Virus record (IMG/VR): IMGVR_UViG_3300008117_000011 | Location: 159,672-223,671 of that record | Origin: a virus | Strand: one strand, 5' to 3' | DNA length: 64,000 bases | Part shown: piece after piece, positions 1-9,779 of the stretch | Layout of the letters: each line of letters starts with the position of its first letter | How positions within the stretch are numbered: the first letter of the stretch is position 1 | The notes under the pieces: generated by a model | The model's input: the letters and a program-made list of their open reading frames with translations, nothing else | What the model was told of the DNA's origin: nothing | The model's database searches: none | Made by a program: the position numbers and the translations under genes

Positions 1-3000
1 GTATATTCATTTGTCCCAAATAATCCAAAGTTTTGTTGTGTTTCACTATCCGAAAATACATCTCTTATGTATTGATCAGGATTTGGTTTAATTAATTTAC
101 TAACATCAAAATAACCATAATTTGGTGCTTGCCAGAATAATCTAACAGAACCATTATGAACCGCCGGATTATTAGGTACCGATAGTATTTTAGTATTTGT
201 TAATGAAAAGCACTCACTTGAAGTTTGATTGACATTGGACCCAAGCGAAGGCATCAAATAAATTGATTGATTATCTTGACTTAAAACATAACAATTCCAA
301 GGTGTTACGTTAATAGCTGTAGTTGGGTTTGTAATATCGTAACCAAATGGTGCATTTATCACTGTTGGTGGTGATATTAACATTTTAAAGTTGGTGTTAA
401 TTGCATTTTGTATATTTTGGTTTGAAAAAACCCCAACCTTTTTATTTGTAACAATAAAATTACCTGGTGTTTGACCTGTTAATATATTTGTTGTTTGACT
501 TGGTGATATTTTGTAAAAACCAGTTGACCCTGGTACACCGCTTATTTGTGAAACAATTTTTGTACCTAGGTCAAGAGAACTCCCTGAAAGTGTTTCACCT
601 GGTTCTAACGCAATAAAATTTACTGATAGAACTTCAAGGGTATCTCCACTCACATAATAAGTTCCGGTAATATCATTTAATTCTGAAAAAACTTTAGACC
701 CTTGGAAAAATGTGTTATAATCATTTATTAATTTCGGATAGAACCCGGTATTTATAATGTCTTTATAATTTGTTCCAATGGTGGCTGTTTCATCCAAAAA
801 TATATCGTAGTTTTGTCCATCAACATTTACTTGATATTGTGTTGTTGATGCCGAATAAAATGGATCATAGTTATATATGTAATCCGTGTCTTTCCAGACA
901 TCGGTTAATATATCAACACCATTTTCAATCCAGTTTTTATATCTATACCATATAGAACCATATTTTAAAACCCAAGCATATGGTAATTCGTGTACCGCAC
1001 CAAATTTTAGTAATGAAGGTAATATATACCCTTTAGTTGATACACTACCATCTGAATTATAAAGTTTATATTTATCTCTTAATGTTGCTAATGGTAGACT
1101 ATTCAAAAATAGATATGCGGCCGTTTTAAATGGTGACAAATCATTTTGATCATACGTTGCGTTTTTTACACCTAGTTGTATTGCATTTGAGAATATTGGT
1201 GTATTAAAAATTGATGTTGTTTGGTTTGGTGTTAGTCCACCATCATACCCTTCATATGTAACATTACCCTCCGTTGCAAACTGGTCTTTAATTTGTCTAG
1301 TTGTGTAAAATGTATTTAAGTTTGTTAAATTTAAAGTCTGATTAAAAACATCTTGTTTATAATTAAAGTTTGTAACAGGTGATAATGTTTTATTTTTTAT
1401 TAACTTTATTGATGTGTTATATTCAAGTGTGTCACTTGTTTTAAATGTATCACCCTCTGATTGTATTGCAACACCATTTACTAAATTATCTTTACACCAG
1501 GTTAAGTTTGTTAATGGATACAAATCAGTAAAATCAAATTCATCAACAATATTTTTTTCAAAATATGCAACACTTTCATCATTTTTTGTTAAACCAATAC
1601 TTGGGAGCGCGGCATTACTTTGGAGGATTGAACCTTTATATAAAAAGAATGGTACATTAACGTCATTTTTAATATATGATGTATTATACTCTTTTCTTAT
1701 AAAATTTTGGTAAGATGGTCCCTCACCTTGATTTGATATTTGTTTTAAGAATGTTTGATAGTTTTGCGCATTAATATCATACTCTTTTAATTTTTTAATT
1801 AAAAACGGATTATCATTTCCCAACGCTTTAACAATATCACTTGATTCAGATTCAGATACAAAAGAATTTATGTTATATTGCTTAACACTATTTCTATTCA
1901 TTTTTGTATAAAAAGAATTAAGTAACATTCTTTCGTAAATCTCATAAAAGAATTTAACTTCTTCAGTGTTTTGATACACATCATTACCTATTGTGAACTC
2001 AATGGCATTGAAGCTAAATCTATCTGGTTTATCTAAAAAGTTACCTGTGTCCCCAGCGCTAATGCTAGGACTCTCTCTTTCTGTAAACCCTCTTAGGAAC
2101 TCCTCAACAAACTGGACCTCTGGCCATATTTCTGGGAAATACGCATTTATCTTTGTTGCAATATCGCTATCACCAGGATATTTTAGAACATACTTTTCTT
2201 TCCCATCTTCCAATACTTCACCGATAACTTGGGGCCAAGGATATATTGGTGTATTAATTTCGTTATTTTTATTATCAACACTACTTGTATTTAAAACGGC
2301 TTTTCGTCTATTGGGATCATCTCTTAAATCCCAAGCTTTAGTGTGAACATCATCTAATAATCTTAAAAATGCTTCACCTTGTGCAAAAAACACAGCCATA
2401 ACATTTCTAATGGTTGGTTGAAATCCTAATCCATTAGTTTTATTTTCAAATTGCGCTTGTATTTCTTTTGTTAAACTTTCCTCAACTTCTTGTTTTTTTG
2501 TAACAAATTTTTCTTCAATGTTTTTTATAACATCCAAAAACGAGTTGACACCATCAAAAACAATTAATCCCTTATATTTTCCTAAACTTACTCCGTTTAT
2601 AATTTCATTTGCTATTTGATTTCTAAACTTTTCATATTCATTAGTTTGGAGTGGAACACCATTTCTTTTTTTATATGTTTTTTCAATATTGATATCATTA
2701 ATTGTTACTGGTTTGAAAAAAATGCCTGGTGTAATAGCTACTGGTATGTCTTTTCCTACAACCGGATTTGATGTAAGTTGTGTGTTATATTTGGTTATTT
2801 TTGATTCTAGATTTTGTAAAGCCTTTTCTTGGTTTTCACTATCGTTAATTAAGTCTTTTCTAAATTGATAAAATATAGTTTCATTTGTATTGTTTTGAAT
2901 AAACACAAGTTCTTGATCACAAAATTCTCTAGCCCAAGATGTTTGTAATTCGTAATAAACTTTTTTTGTATACTCGGCAATGGTGTCAGTGTAACTTTCA

Positions 3001-4010
3001 AGTTTATTTATTTTATCTAAATTTGTTTTTTTAAATTGTTCTTCAATATTTGTAATTAACTTTTCAAGTCTTGTTTTTAATTCAAGAATTGTTATTTCAG
3101 GAAAATCATCAGCAATTAAACCTTTTGATTTATATTCCGAATAAATTTCTTTCATTTTTTGTAGGCCACCACTACTATGTGTCTGTTCTACAGTTGTTTT
3201 AGTATTTGCTGGATTATCAGAATTTATAATTTGTTTATCAACTTTAACTCTATACATTGATGGAACAGCCATCATTTGTGCCCAAGTGATATCGGCCATA
3301 AGTGTATATTTGTAAGTATAAAACTCACACCTTACTCTAAAATTATGTGTTGATGGGTCAAATGAAGCATTAAATGATTGTAACATTAATGGAATTCTAA
3401 TTGCTTTTCCAAGATATCCTTTAAGTGTTAAATAAAATAATGGATAAGGTAAATTAAAAAAGGCGGCATATGGGGAGTTGTTCCCAGCTTCAAATAAAGC
3501 TCTACCTTTAACATCCTCAAGGGTAATTTCAATTACTGGTAAAAAATCAGTACCTATATTTACATTAATATCAACAATACCAAGTAATCCATTATCTACA
3601 GCTCCTGGGTCGCCATTTGATTTTATTATCTGACTATAGTAATAATCATCAGATAAATCTGGATTTTTTGTAATATTAATTGCTGGTTGATTTACACCTT
3701 TACCTTGTAGTGTGTCCTTACCAGTTATTTCATCACTCCAGGCATTGTCTAAAAATTCTCTAAATCCAGGATTTAAAAAATTAATTTTACCTACAGACAC
3801 TGTTCTTATGGCTTCGGTTTGTGGGACACCAACCGCTAATTTTGTTCTTGGTAAAACAGAACATTCAAGATTTGCATACATAACAAGATTTTCTTGTTGT
3901 ATAAGTCTATCTTGTACATTACCATCTAAATCAACAATTTTGTTTGGGTCTATTAGTGATATATTTTGGTAATCAAATTCAACTAATATATTTTCTGAAT
4001 TATCTACCAT
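1..4010 (-). CDS. Large baseplate-type structural protein, C-terminus beyond the window
   Basis: An open minus-strand frame begins with ATG at 4010 and shows no stop down to position 1, so at least 1336 residues are present and the C-terminus is missing. The start overlaps the end of the upstream LysM gene by 11 bp, as expected for translationally coupled tail genes. Around residues 140-240 it carries a segment (GRALFE, SPYAAFFNLPYP, LTLKGYLGKAIRIPL) that I associate with very large baseplate proteins of T4-like environmental phages. Much of the remainder is Asn/Thr/Lys-rich without a motif I can name. It lies with gp53-like and OmpA-containing baseplate genes, so a baseplate or hub role is inferred from context; no catalytic motif was seen. 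Confidence 0.8.
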   Translation of the reverse strand, partial: MVDNSENILVEFDYQNISLIDPNKIVDLDGNVQDRLIQQENLVMYANLECSVLPRTKLAVGVPQTEAIRTVSVGKINFLNPGFREFLDNAWSDEITGKDTLQGKGVNQPAINITKNPDLSDDYYYSQIIKSNGDPGAVDNGLLGIVDINVNIGTDFLPVIEITLEDVKGRALFEAGNNSPYAAFFNLPYPLFYLTLKGYLGKAIRIPLMLQSFNASFDPSTHNFRVRCEFYTYKYTLMADITWAQMMAVPSMYRVKVDKQIINSDNPANTKTTVEQTHSSGGLQKMKEIYSEYKSKGLIADDFPEITILELKTRLEKLITNIEEQFKKTNLDKINKLESYTDTIAEYTKKVYYELQTSWAREFCDQELVFIQNNTNETIFYQFRKDLINDSENQEKALQNLESKITKYNTQLTSNPVVGKDIPVAITPGIFFKPVTINDINIEKTYKKRNGVPLQTNEYEKFRNQIANEIINGVSLGKYKGLIVFDGVNSFLDVIKNIEEKFVTKKQEVEESLTKEIQAQFENKTNGLGFQPTIRNVMAVFFAQGEAFLRLLDDVHTKAWDLRDDPNRRKAVLNTSSVDNKNNEINTPIYPWPQVIGEVLEDGKEKYVLKYPGDSDIATKINAYFPEIWPEVQFVEEFLRGFTERESPSISAGDTGNFLDKPDRFSFNAIEFTIGNDVYQNTEEVKFFYEIYERMLLNSFYTKMNRNSVKQYNINSFVSESESSDIVKALGNDNPFLIKKLKEYDINAQNYQTFLKQISNQGEGPSYQNFIRKEYNTSYIKNDVNVPFFLYKGSILQSNAALPSIGLTKNDESVAYFEKNIVDEFDFTDLYPLTNLTWCKDNLVNGVAIQSEGDTFKTSDTLEYNTSIKLIKNKTLSPVTNFNYKQDVFNQTLNLTNLNTFYTTRQIKDQFATEGNVTYEGYDGGLTPNQTTSIFNTPIFSNAIQLGVKNATYDQNDLSPFKTAAYLFLNSLPLATLRDKYKLYNSDGSVSTKGYILPSLLKFGAVHELPYAWVLKYGSIWYRYKNWIENGVDILTDVWKDTDYIYNYDPFYSASTTQYQVNVDGQNYDIFLDETATIGTNYKDIINTGFYPKLINDYNTFFQGSKVFSELNDITGTYYVSGDTLEVLSVNFIALEPGETLSGSSLDLGTKIVSQISGVPGSTGFYKISPSQTTNILTGQTPGNFIVTNKKVGVFSNQNIQNAINTNFKMLISPPTVINAPFGYDITNPTTAINVTPWNCYVLSQDNQSIYLMPSLGSNVNQTSSECFSLTNTKILSVPNNPAVHNGSVRLFWQAPNYGYFDVSKLIKPNPDQYIRDVFSDSETQQNFGLFGTNEY

Positions 4011-4323
4011 AATATAAGAAATAATTATCTACTTGTAATTTATAATCTTGTAAAGACGTGACTAATGGAAATGGTATTGTAAGGACCGCTCCGTCAGGAA
4101 TGTTAGATTCAAATCCGGTATATCCAGGATTTGCAACCATAATTAACCAACCAAAAAATGGACTATCATAATATTGTTGTGATATTTTATCAAGTCTTGA
4201 TTTACCCATAATATAGATATACTTCTTATCAGTTGGTTTACTTGGTAAGTCAACGTACGGAACAGTTGTTTGTACTCCGTTAAACAAAAATTGATTATAT
4301 CTATTATAATATTGCAATGCCAT
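4000..4323 (-). CDS. Baseplate wedge protein, T4 gp53-like, with LysM-type motif
   Basis: The 107-aa protein has a short N-terminal segment, then a LysM-like stretch at about residues 37-85 (SRLDKISQQYYDS, then FFGWLIMVANP, then IPDGAVLTIP). This 'repeat - YY - W - N - G - IP' pattern is what T4 gp53 and related small LysM baseplate proteins show. In T4, gp53 sits in the wedge and helps join wedges around the hub; the LysM fold there is structural rather than proven to bind peptidoglycan. It is packed between two giant baseplate genes, 2 bp after the upstream one and overlapping the downstream one by 11 bp. A generic tail LysM (gpX-like) protein is the main alternative. Confidence 0.75.
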   Translation of the reverse strand: MALQYYNRYNQFLFNGVQTTVPYVDLPSKPTDKKYIYIMGKSRLDKISQQYYDSPFFGWLIMVANPGYTGFESNIPDGAVLTIPFPLVTSLQDYKLQVDNYFLYYGR

Positions 4324-4325
4324 AA

Positions 4326-7300
4326 TTAATCAAATGCCACTTTACCGTTGAAGGTGTTTTTCTTTTTATTTGTATTCAAATCACTATACGCTTCTTTGAG
4401 TAATTTTTGATTGTCCTTTGTATTGTCGTTTACCTCTGTTGAGTACTCAAGTTCACTTTCTGGTTTGTCAATTTTAAAATTAACAAATTTTTGATATTCA
4501 GGACTTGTTTCAAAATCGGTAAATACCTTTTTCTCAGCATCAAATTCTTTTATATGTTCTGTTTTAACACTTGCACAAGTTTCTTTTATTGTATTTTCCA
4601 TTGTTGTGTTAAGTTTTACTCTTTCAGTAATAATACTTTCTACAAATGTATTATACTTACTATCATCAGTAAAGATATTTGACATAACAAAGTAAAATCT
4701 AAGATCCGCATCATCTAACAATATACCATTAACTAATGGTACAAATGTAAAATTACTATCATCTACAAAACTATTATTTAGTATTTTTTTATCATTTATG
4801 GTTTTGAAATAATCATTTAAATTTGTTACAATTTTATCTGGATAAATTTTTTGTAACTCTTGTTGTTTTGATTGATTTAGAACATTATCTAAATTATAAA
4901 CTTTATATTTACCTGTCTCTAATTTATAACCATCAATTACGTTTCCAATAACAAGATCCAAATCTTTAAATATTTGAACATAATTTTGCTGATAGTTTGT
5001 AAGTTCATTAATAAAACCTACGGTATCGTCAAGTATTTTATTTTCTTGTTCTGAGACAAGTTCAATTAGTTTATTTTTGTATTCTCTTTTTGTTTGTTTA
5101 GAATATTCATCAGTTGCAATAGGTCTAACTAATGGACAATTATCATCTTCAATATCTTTTATAGTTTGTTTAATTAAACTAGTTACTAAATCTTCATATT
5201 GAATCATCTTACCTAGAATTTCAACTTCTATTGGTGGTATTGCCTGTTCATTTTCTTTTTCCGGTAAATTACCTTTACTATAATTCCTAGTTTTAGAAAG
5301 TATTTGTAGTGTTGGGTAATTTCTAACTTCGTTTATTGATTTAAGTTGGTTAAATATTGTTGTAAAATACGTATTTGTTGATGTTGATAGATTTTCAAAT
5401 AATTTAGTATATTCAATATTACCAGTTTGGTATGCACCATCGTCAAAGTTGCTAGTTGATAGTATGGTACCAATAGTACTTCCACCCTTTTCTGGGATTA
5501 AATTTTGTATATCACCATTGTTAACCCCTAATCCCGGATTGTTATTTAATATTTTTTGAACTAAAGCTTCGTCTTTATCTTTTGTACTTTCTGTTGGGAT
5601 TGACCTTTCATCATATATTTCTGTATTTGCATAGAAATTAAATGAAAGTGCGTTTTGTAGTTGTTGGACCGGATTCGCAAGACCCTGTCCACCAATAAAG
5701 TCAAAACCTAATGAAATTTTTGCAATCATAGGTTGTACACCAATTCCTTCAGGATTTATGTCATATAAAAGTGGTTCATATGATATTTGTAAATCATTTG
5801 GTATTATCTTTGAGTGGAAGAAGTCACCAATTCTTAGAACTAGCACTGGTGGTGCCCCAAAAGATGTATTTCTAGCATCATTATATTTTGGTTTACCATC
5901 CGGACCAATTACTGGAATTGTTTGTCCAGGTCTTACACATTGTTGTAAGAATGTAAGTCTAGCGTTTAATCCTTCTGGTGTCATTGAATGGAAGGCCGGA
6001 TTAAAGAATTTTATTTTATCTTTAAAGCTTGAGTATACCATTGGGTTTGTTTCTTTGATTACCTCAAAATAATCACATTCAGAAAATAATGTTCTTAATA
6101 CTTGTTTAGAAATACCATCTTTAATTTTTTTATCAATAGTTGGTTTTGGTGTTGGTGTTGGTTTTGGTGCTTCAATATTTTCTTTACCACAAGCATTACG
6201 ACAATTTGTTTCACCAGTAAATTGTGCTGGATCATTTGGTGATGTAACTTCAATACAATTACCATCAACACAATTAAATCTTCTATTGTCAACCGGAACT
6301 ATAGGATTTACAACTGGTACTTCTACAACTTCAATATCTACTGGTGGCGGTGTAAAACTATCAATATTAATTTTAGTTATTGCGACTCTGCGACAAGCCA
6401 TCGCTGGTACACTATACCATTGTGATAAAGATGTTACTTTATTTGTACTAGCATCTTGTATGTCCGCGGTACAAACAACATTTGTAATACTAGGGTCACC
6501 ACTTGTATTAGGTATTACAGTTTCTTCACCTAACGAACTAAAAGAAAATTTTACTTGTCCTCCTTCAATCCACTCACTTATTTTTTTATCACCAACAGTT
6601 TGATCTTTAAACCAATTTTCAACAACACTATTTCTTCTTTGTGATAATTTTTTATTATAAGCTTCTTTTGCTGGCGCCGATGCGGAGCCAGTTAGTTCTA
6701 TTGTAACTTTTCCTTGATAATCAACAAGTAGTTCTTTTAGTTTAGGTAGGAATTCAGTTTTTATTGCGTTAAAATTTCCTTCAACAACTTTATTGAAAAA
6801 TGGTGCAACACCACTAGAGGTGTACTCTTTCCCAGCGCTGATTACTTTTGCCGGTGCTTTTGACACGTAATCTGTTGATTTTTTACCTATATATTGATCA
6901 TACCAAAATTGGAAGGATGAATTTAAATTTGTTTCAAAACTTGTTTGTCCAATTGGGTAGTCATTGTCAAAGTAAAAACCATAACCAATGAATTTGTTTA
7001 AATCGTTACCAAATGTATCTTGTGTCACATCACTAACTTTAGATGTGAATGTTTCTGTTGTTTGATTATCACCCTTTTTACTACCATCAGATGTACTATT
7101 TGATCCATTCGTTCCTTGTCCACCGGTATTACCAACAATTTCTTGATTTACCAACTTAATTTCTTCATCGGTTGCACCCGGATTTTGTAATATTTGTTGA
7201 TAAGTATATAATTTGTCGGTAGGTATTGTATTAAACTTAGCTGCTAGTTCATATAAATCATATTTTACGCAACCAGCAAAAAATGAATCCATTATTGAGT

Positions 7301-9437
7301 CAATTCTTTCTGGTGGAACGTTTGCTAGTTGTTTTTCAATAATTGTGTTCATCGCTGATGGGTGGTCAACAATAATTTTCCAACTTATACTTCCACCTCT
7401 TGTTGTTTCTTTGTATGTATATATTGGTTCTGGTCTACCTAAAAATGATGTTGGGTTCCAAGTGGCTCTTGAGGATTCACTAAAACTTAAATCATAAGGT
7501 GGGAACCACATAGTTCTACCTCCGTTTGGTCCTTTTTCACAAGTCGGTAAATCTTGATATGTAAACCCTGGTCTGTCTGATGTTCTCCAAGCTAAGTTTT
7601 CAAGTGAGAACATATATTTCTTTACCTTACCATCAACAATGTTTGTTGATCCTGGATTTCTTAATGGTGCAATATTTAAATTAAATGTATTATCAAGAAC
7701 TGAATTATTAAATCTTCTTCCAGCTGTTGTAATACCATCAGTTTTTTGTAAATCAGCATATGTTAGATATGGTGTATCTTTTTGAAATACTCTACAATAT
7801 TCAATTCCAGCTTCAGCTCCAGATGTGTTATCGGTATATGAAACAACCCTTGACCCTTTTGTCATTTCTTTATACCCATCATTGAAAACTTTTGATACTT
7901 GATTAATTGCGTTTCCAACGTGTTGTAATCTTCTAATACCAGTTACACTATCAGCAGAGTCTACAAGTCGTTGAGTATTATCAAGTATTGACCCTTGTTT
8001 AAACTCAAATCCGGTAGATTCGGTATCATCATTAAATTCATTTTTAACTTCAAAAAATTCTTCGTCCTGACTTGTTGGGTCTCCGCCAGGTTTTACTTTA
8101 AAGCCTAAGTTATCTTTATATTTTGGTGATACCCAAGTAAATTGTCCTGTAATACCCCCTTGGTCAGAATATGATTTACCAGCAAGACCAAATTTTATTT
8201 TTGCGTCATTACCTTCATATAGTTTTCCAAGTTCAGACGGTCCGTAAACTGGTGATGGTTGTTGTTTACCATAAGCGTCAACCGGAATTTCATTATCTGG
8301 TGAATCAACTCTTGATGGGTCAGTTTTTTCGTCTCCAACATAAAATCCACCACCTTGTGTTGTATTGTTACCTAATAAGTTATTAATGGCTGTTGTAGCA
8401 CCCAAAAGTAATCCTTTGTTATAACTTGGTCTATATTTGTTATAATCTAAACTTTTAAATAAAACAGATTTTTGTCCGTACCCAGTGTTTGATAAAAATA
8501 ATTCTGACGGATTTCTATATTTGTTTAATATTGGGCCAAGTAGTCCACCAGTTAAATTATTAACAACATTTAATGCATTTTCTGTTTGTGGTGAAAGAAC
8601 TTGATTTGTTTCATCAAAGTAATCACCAGGAATAAAAGATACTGGAAAATAAGTTCCAGTTATTCTATTTAAAAGATTTACACCAGCAAGTAATGGGTTT
8701 TCTGGTACAGTAATTTTCCAGTTCTTACCAATAAGTGGTTGTTGTCCCGTTGCAACAAGACTTGCCTCAAATGGGTCTTGTAGTGAATCTAAATTTACAA
8801 CACTATTTAAAATTTGTTGCTCTTCATATGCAATTCTTTCTTCAAAAGCAAATTTTAAAGAATCAGCACCTATTTTTGCAAGAAATGAATCTTGTGATAA
8901 AGGCCCATCTGATCCTTGTGGTGTATTTGATGTAATAATTTCAAATGGCGTGTATTGTGAAGGAATAAATACAAGCGGATTTAAATCATAATATGGTAAA
9001 AAATATTGGTATCCAGGGGTTACGTCAGTTACAATTACCAAATCTTTGTAACCAGCTTCTGGTCCAAATGCATTTTTTACATATGCCGCATCAATATAGA
9101 ATTCATTTATAAGTTCTAAATCACTATCTTCATATCCATATTCTCCTTGGTTTGACTCAACTGGAAGTGGTGGATTATTTGTGTTTACAATTACACTATA
9201 ACCACCTTCTGGACCATACTCATTTAACGGATAAAGTTCATTTGCTTGAACTGCTGTTCCTACTAAGTCATTTGGTGAATCAATTACTGAATTATCAGAA
9301 AGTGGCGTTGCTTCATATACAACATCACCTGCTGGTGCTGTATAAGCTCCGGGAACATTATATGGTGCCAGGTTTCTGGCAATAAGAGTGTTCCTAAACG
9401 ATGAGGATGATGCAAATGATAATGAGCTTTCTGACAT
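4326..9437 (-). CDS. Giant baseplate/tail protein with OmpA-like domain
   Basis: This 1703-aa protein has several distinct regions. Residues about 650-700 contain WFPPYDLSFSES and FLGRPEPIYTYKETTRGG, a block I associate with large baseplate proteins of T4-like environmental phages. Residues about 870-990 resemble an OmpA/MotB C-terminal domain (ELTGSASAP followed by YNKKLSQRRNSVVENW), which in other proteins binds peptidoglycan. Residues about 1052-1083 form a small four-cysteine module (NCVDGNC ... NCRNAC), followed by a Thr-Pro-Lys linker. The C-terminal third is Lys/Asn-rich and partly helical. It is presumably a virion baseplate component contacting the cell wall during injection. The ATG start is preceded by a TATTTAT element. 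The combination of domains is inferred by eye only. Confidence 0.85.
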   Translation of the reverse strand: MSESSLSFASSSSFRNTLIARNLAPYNVPGAYTAPAGDVVYEATPLSDNSVIDSPNDLVGTAVQANELYPLNEYGPEGGYSVIVNTNNPPLPVESNQGEYGYEDSDLELINEFYIDAAYVKNAFGPEAGYKDLVIVTDVTPGYQYFLPYYDLNPLVFIPSQYTPFEIITSNTPQGSDGPLSQDSFLAKIGADSLKFAFEERIAYEEQQILNSVVNLDSLQDPFEASLVATGQQPLIGKNWKITVPENPLLAGVNLLNRITGTYFPVSFIPGDYFDETNQVLSPQTENALNVVNNLTGGLLGPILNKYRNPSELFLSNTGYGQKSVLFKSLDYNKYRPSYNKGLLLGATTAINNLLGNNTTQGGGFYVGDEKTDPSRVDSPDNEIPVDAYGKQQPSPVYGPSELGKLYEGNDAKIKFGLAGKSYSDQGGITGQFTWVSPKYKDNLGFKVKPGGDPTSQDEEFFEVKNEFNDDTESTGFEFKQGSILDNTQRLVDSADSVTGIRRLQHVGNAINQVSKVFNDGYKEMTKGSRVVSYTDNTSGAEAGIEYCRVFQKDTPYLTYADLQKTDGITTAGRRFNNSVLDNTFNLNIAPLRNPGSTNIVDGKVKKYMFSLENLAWRTSDRPGFTYQDLPTCEKGPNGGRTMWFPPYDLSFSESSRATWNPTSFLGRPEPIYTYKETTRGGSISWKIIVDHPSAMNTIIEKQLANVPPERIDSIMDSFFAGCVKYDLYELAAKFNTIPTDKLYTYQQILQNPGATDEEIKLVNQEIVGNTGGQGTNGSNSTSDGSKKGDNQTTETFTSKVSDVTQDTFGNDLNKFIGYGFYFDNDYPIGQTSFETNLNSSFQFWYDQYIGKKSTDYVSKAPAKVISAGKEYTSSGVAPFFNKVVEGNFNAIKTEFLPKLKELLVDYQGKVTIELTGSASAPAKEAYNKKLSQRRNSVVENWFKDQTVGDKKISEWIEGGQVKFSFSSLGEETVIPNTSGDPSITNVVCTADIQDASTNKVTSLSQWYSVPAMACRRVAITKINIDSFTPPPVDIEVVEVPVVNPIVPVDNRRFNCVDGNCIEVTSPNDPAQFTGETNCRNACGKENIEAPKPTPTPKPTIDKKIKDGISKQVLRTLFSECDYFEVIKETNPMVYSSFKDKIKFFNPAFHSMTPEGLNARLTFLQQCVRPGQTIPVIGPDGKPKYNDARNTSFGAPPVLVLRIGDFFHSKIIPNDLQISYEPLLYDINPEGIGVQPMIAKISLGFDFIGGQGLANPVQQLQNALSFNFYANTEIYDERSIPTESTKDKDEALVQKILNNNPGLGVNNGDIQNLIPEKGGSTIGTILSTSNFDDGAYQTGNIEYTKLFENLSTSTNTYFTTIFNQLKSINEVRNYPTLQILSKTRNYSKGNLPEKENEQAIPPIEVEILGKMIQYEDLVTSLIKQTIKDIEDDNCPLVRPIATDEYSKQTKREYKNKLIELVSEQENKILDDTVGFINELTNYQQNYVQIFKDLDLVIGNVIDGYKLETGKYKVYNLDNVLNQSKQQELQKIYPDKIVTNLNDYFKTINDKKILNNSFVDDSNFTFVPLVNGILLDDADLRFYFVMSNIFTDDSKYNTFVESIITERVKLNTTMENTIKETCASVKTEHIKEFDAEKKVFTDFETSPEYQKFVNFKIDKPESELEYSTEVNDNTKDNQKLLKEAYSDLNTNKKKNTFNGKVAFD

Positions 9438-9452
9438 TTATTTCATTTTAAT

Positions 9453-9459
9453 ATAAATA
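9453..9459 (-). promoter_or_regulatory. TATTTAT late-promoter-like element upstream of the OmpA baseplate gene
   Basis: The minus strand reads TATTTAT 15 nt upstream of the ATG at 9437, within an almost pure A/T gap. It is one of at least 14 copies placed before structural genes here; see the finding on this motif. Confidence 0.5.
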
Positions 9460-9485
9460 GATTGTTGTTACTTTTTATAAAAATA

Positions 9486-9779
9486 TTAATCTTTATTAGT
9501 AAGTCTTGGTCCTGTTAAATTATACCTATTTTCAACATCCATAATTCTTGATCTAATCAAATTAATGTTGTTATTACTTTCAGCACCTGTAAACCACTTT
9601 TCAACACCTTGTGATATTAATGTTGTTAGTGCTTGATTTTGTAAATTAGGGTCCATTGTTACATTTACATCAACTTTTATATTTTCATTAATATCAATTG
9701 GCTTAAATTCAATCGCATTTAAATTTTGTGAGATTGATTGACTTGAAATTTTTTGTTCAACTTGAAATTTTTTGTTCAA
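9486..9779 (-). CDS. C-terminal fragment of the tape measure, split by frame change
   Basis: This 97-aa frame has only a TTG as possible start, inside a 19-bp tandem duplication. It reads VEQKISS again and then continues QSISQNLNAIEFKP. The upstream 588-aa frame ends in the same VEQKISS followed by a stop. Removing one 19-bp copy would fuse both frames into one protein of about 675-680 residues. I therefore read it as the C-terminus of the tape measure rather than an independent gene. Whether it is made by frameshifting, by a variant without the duplication, or not at all cannot be decided here. Confidence 0.6.
   Translation of the reverse strand: MNKKFQVEQKISSQSISQNLNAIEFKPIDINENIKVDVNVTMDPNLQNQALTTLISQGVEKWFTGAESNNNINLIRSRIMDVENRYNLTGPRLTNKD
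9741..9778. repeat. Perfect 2 x 19 bp tandem duplication at the tape measure frame break
   Basis: The 19-mer ACTTGAAATTTTTTGTTCA occurs twice head to tail (9741-9759 and 9760-9778). Each copy encodes VEQKISS in one of the two frames. Because 19 is not a multiple of three, the duplication moves the downstream coding sequence out of frame. Each copy also contains a run of six A (minus strand), where a one-base change would likewise restore the frame. Confidence 0.95.

Noticed and set aside
9452-9459. T4-type late promoter TATAAATA on the plus strand
   Set aside because: It points away from the structural genes; read on their strand the same site is TATTTATA, which is the form repeated before plus-strand genes too.
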